This document shows positions 62,121 through 64,000 of a DNA stretch of 64,000 nucleotides, in pieces; the first letter of the stretch is position 1; the number at the start of each line of letters is the position of its first letter. A model generated the notes under the pieces. The model was not told the DNA's origin and did no database searches. It saw only the letters and a program-made list of their open reading frames with translations. A program made the translations under genes and the position numbers. The stretch is from Sulfurimicrobium sp. (GTDB lineage: Bacteria > Pseudomonadota > Gammaproteobacteria > Burkholderiales > Sulfuricellaceae): NCBI GenBank assembly GCA_030652035.1, contig JAUSBJ010000009.1:186001-250000 (forward strand), given 5' to 3'.

Positions 62121-62443
62121 GGCTCACCCCCGCCGTCGACATGGTCGTTGCCGAGTTCTGCACGCGATTTCAAGGCCAGCATGATGACGAAGGCGGTCAT
62201 GGCAAAGCCGATGACGATGGCGGTGAGCACCAGCGCCTGCGGCAGCGGGTCGGCAGAGGTCGCTGCGGCGCCGATCACCGGCGGTTGGGCAATCGCCAGT
62301 CGTCCCATGGCGAACAGAAACAGGTTGACCGCGTAGGAAAGAAAAGTCAGTCCGAGCACTACGGCGAAGCTGCGGGCGCGCAGCACAAGATAAACGCCGC
62401 AGGCGGTCAGCAGGCCGATCGAGAGGGCAAGCAGGGCTTCCAT
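62117..62443 (-). CDS. mnhC: Monovalent cation/proton antiporter subunit C
   Basis: This 108-aa NuoK-like subunit has three membrane helices: LLALSIGLLTACGVYLVLRARSFAVVLGLTFLSYAVNLFLFAMG and PQALVLTAIVIGFAMTAFVIMLAL. The start codon shares one base with the mnhA stop (TGATG). Confidence 0.95.
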   Translation of the reverse strand: MEALLALSIGLLTACGVYLVLRARSFAVVLGLTFLSYAVNLFLFAMGRLAIAQPPVIGAAATSADPLPQALVLTAIVIGFAMTAFVIMLALKSRAELGNDHVDGGGEP

Positions 62444-64000
62444 CAGGGGGTGTTCTCAAGTTTTTGCGGGGCATGGCTTGCGTTGTGCGCCAGCCCGAGG
62501 TTGATCAGGATCAGCAGCGTTGCCCCGACCACCACCAGATAGACGCCGAGATCAAACGCCATTGCTGAGGCGAGTTCGATTTCTCCAGTCAGCGGGAGAG
62601 CAAAATGGCCGAAGGCGGAGGTTAGGAAGGAATGCCCGAAAGCCCAGCTTGCCAGGCCCGTGACCAGCGCGATGGCAAGGCCTGCCGCGATCAGGGGATG
62701 CGTGTGCGCGGGCAGCCGGGCGTGGGTCCAGGCGACGCCGTTGGCGAGATACTGCATGATCAGCGCCACGGCGGTGATCAGCCCGGCGATAAAGCCGCCG
62801 CCGGGTAAGTTGTGGCCGCGCAGCAAGACGAATACCGATACCAGGAGCGCGAGCGGCAGCAGAAGCCGGGCAAAGGTGGCCATGATGAGCGGGTGCGTGT
62901 CGGGATCCCAGTGCCGCCCCGCCGCATCGCGTAGCGGCGCCGGCAGCCGCAAACCGTCGAGCATCGCGAAAATACCCAGGGCGGCGAGCGCCAGCACGGT
63001 GATTTCACCAAAAGTGTCGTAGCCGCGGAAATCGACCAGGATGACATTCACGACGTTCTTGCCGCCCCCGCCGGGGACGCTGTTGGCGAGGAACCAGCCG
63101 GAGATGGAGTCGTAAGGCCGCGTCAATACTGCCCAGGCAAGCGCGGATGCGCCCGCGCCCGCGGCCATGGCAAGAGAGGCGTCACGCAGGCGCCGGCTGT
63201 GGCTCGATTCGGCGGGGCTTTGTTGCGGCAGGAAATAGAGCGCAAGCAGCAGCAGCACGATAGTGACCACCTCGACTGAAAGCTGAGTCAGCGCGAGATC
63301 CGGGGCCGAGAATTTGATGAAGATGAGCGATACCACGAGTCCAACCGCGCCGGCCAGGATCAGCGCCGTGAAGCGCTGCCGGTGCAGGATGGTCGCGGTC
63401 AGGGCTGCTGCCGCGAGCGCCAGGGCGGCAACGAGGCTTACGCCGTCCACCGGGAGGAGTGTCCGCGGCCCGGTAAGCGGCGCGGCGGATGACCACATGC
63501 CAGCGGCGCCCAGGCACAGAGCGGCGGCAACGAACAGCAGGGTCTGGCGTTGCAGGGAACCCGTGTCAAGGCGCGCCGTGAGCGCATGCGCCAGCTGGTA
63601 CAGCATTTCCATGACCCGTTCGAATATGATGCGCGCATTGAGATTTTTCTCCATGTGGTCATGGAAGGCGAACAAGGGTTTACGGACGGTATAGAGGAGC
63701 ACTCCGCCGACCAGTGCGATCATGCTCATCAGAAGCGCCGGGCTGAAACCGTGCCAGATCGCCAGGTTGTGTTCGGGCAGCGGAGCCTGGAGCACCGCTC
63801 CGGCAGCTGCCGCCAGGAGGGGTTCGACCGTCAGCGAAGGCAAAATCCCGACCAGCAGACAGAGCACCACCAGAATCTCCACCGGCACCTTCATCCAGCG
63901 CGGCGGCTCGTGCGGTGTCCTCGGCAGGTCGATCGGCTCGCCGTTGAAGAATACGTCGTGGATGAAGCGCAGAGAATAAGCTACTGCGAAAATGCCTGCG
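62443..64000 (-). CDS. mnhA: Monovalent cation/proton antiporter subunit A fused to B, 5' part outside the window
   Basis: 519 codons are visible; the frame stays open to base 64000 (upstream of an internal Met at 63894 it reads [25 protein letters not shown], typical of MnhA). The middle has [49 protein letters not shown] and [29 protein letters not shown]. The C-terminal 150 residues are subunit B-like ([36 protein letters not shown]). This A-B fusion is the form called group 2 Mrp or PhaAB. It is the first known gene of the operon in this window. Confidence 0.95.
   Translation of the reverse strand, partial: AGIFAVAYSLRFIHDVFFNGEPIDLPRTPHEPPRWMKVPVEILVVLCLLVGILPSLTVEPLLAAAAGAVLQAPLPEHNLAIWHGFSPALLMSMIALVGGVLLYTVRKPLFAFHDHMEKNLNARIIFERVMEMLYQLAHALTARLDTGSLQRQTLLFVAAALCLGAAGMWSSAAPLTGPRTLLPVDGVSLVAALALAAAALTATILHRQRFTALILAGAVGLVVSLIFIKFSAPDLALTQLSVEVVTIVLLLLALYFLPQQSPAESSHSRRLRDASLAMAAGAGASALAWAVLTRPYDSISGWFLANSVPGGGGKNVVNVILVDFRGYDTFGEITVLALAALGIFAMLDGLRLPAPLRDAAGRHWDPDTHPLIMATFARLLLPLALLVSVFVLLRGHNLPGGGFIAGLITAVALIMQYLANGVAWTHARLPAHTHPLIAAGLAIALVTGLASWAFGHSFLTSAFGHFALPLTGEIELASAMAFDLGVYLVVVGATLLILINLGLAHNASHAPQKLENTP

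Overview
The window is about 64 kb of chromosomal DNA from a moderately high-GC Gram-negative bacterium. Gene content and order suggest a betaproteobacterium, plausibly of the Nitrosomonadales (sulfur- or iron-oxidiser relatives): a split gcvPA/gcvPB glycine cleavage locus, a cutA-dsbD-tlpA-aroQ-accB-accC-prmA run, hemC-hemD-hemX-hemY, a fused NCS1-permease/histidine kinase and a urt-ure cluster. The genus is my inference and cannot be fixed from the sequence alone. The window cuts a gene at each end (an SPOR-type protein at base 1, an mnhA/mrpA-type antiporter subunit at base 64000).

Region 1 (1-16625) is housekeeping. A long minus-strand series runs cutA > dsbD > tlpA-like > aroQ > accB > accC > prmA > DUF3426 zinc-ribbon protein > gcvT > gcvH > gcvPA > tpx > gcvPB. 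It is followed by fxsA, a MoaD-like protein, murI, an NAD-binding epimerase-like protein and a 2Fe-2S flavoprotein reductase. Many junctions overlap by ATGA or are nearly so, implying translational coupling.

Region 2 (about 16738-29500) is an accessory island holding one tight minus-strand operon: ribbon-helix-helix protein > SNF2-type helicase > large adenine methyltransferase > RecF/PtuA-like AAA ATPase > HNH protein > type III Res-like helicase-nuclease. I read this as a composite anti-phage/restriction system in which a Septu-like ATPase+HNH pair is translationally embedded in a methyltransferase-helicase-Res cassette. It is the best candidate in the window for an incompletely described system. 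It has a possible operator upstream, a palindromic repeat inserted in frame in the methyltransferase, an inverted repeat at its 3' end and a decapitated PIN-toxin gene on its far flank.

Region 3 (30151-41893) is a complete urea acquisition and hydrolysis cluster, all on the minus strand: urtABCDE (urea ABC transporter), then ureD, ureA, ureB, a HupE/UreJ-type putative nickel permease, ureC, ureE, ureF, ureG. Several dispersed palindromic repeats sit in its gene junctions.

Region 4 (41876-49349) looks regulatory and mobile. The urtA promoter, including the first codons and an 18-bp perfect palindrome, is present twice as 127-bp direct repeats that flank a winged-helix gene and a vapBC toxin-antitoxin pair. 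A 236-bp MITE with perfect 17-bp terminal inverted repeats and a 5-bp target duplication has inserted exactly at the vapB/vapC overlap. Next come an AT-rich one-protein HTH-GHKL-STAS-like gene and, convergently, a two-component pair: an NCS1-permease/Cys-cluster/hybrid histidine kinase and a REC-LuxR regulator. The pair may sense urea or a related compound and control urt-ure; this is inference.

Region 5 (49501-64000) holds hemC-hemD-hemX and a shortened hemY, a thioredoxin-like periplasmic protein, tRNA-Ser(GCT) with promoter and terminator, a GAF-PAS-PAS hybrid kinase whose two PAS domains are near-identical and FixL-like, its CheY-like partner, a PDC-sensor-like protein, a secreted coiled-coil protein, two small membrane proteins and an Mrp/Pha-type multisubunit cation/proton antiporter operon (A/B-C-D-E-F-G).
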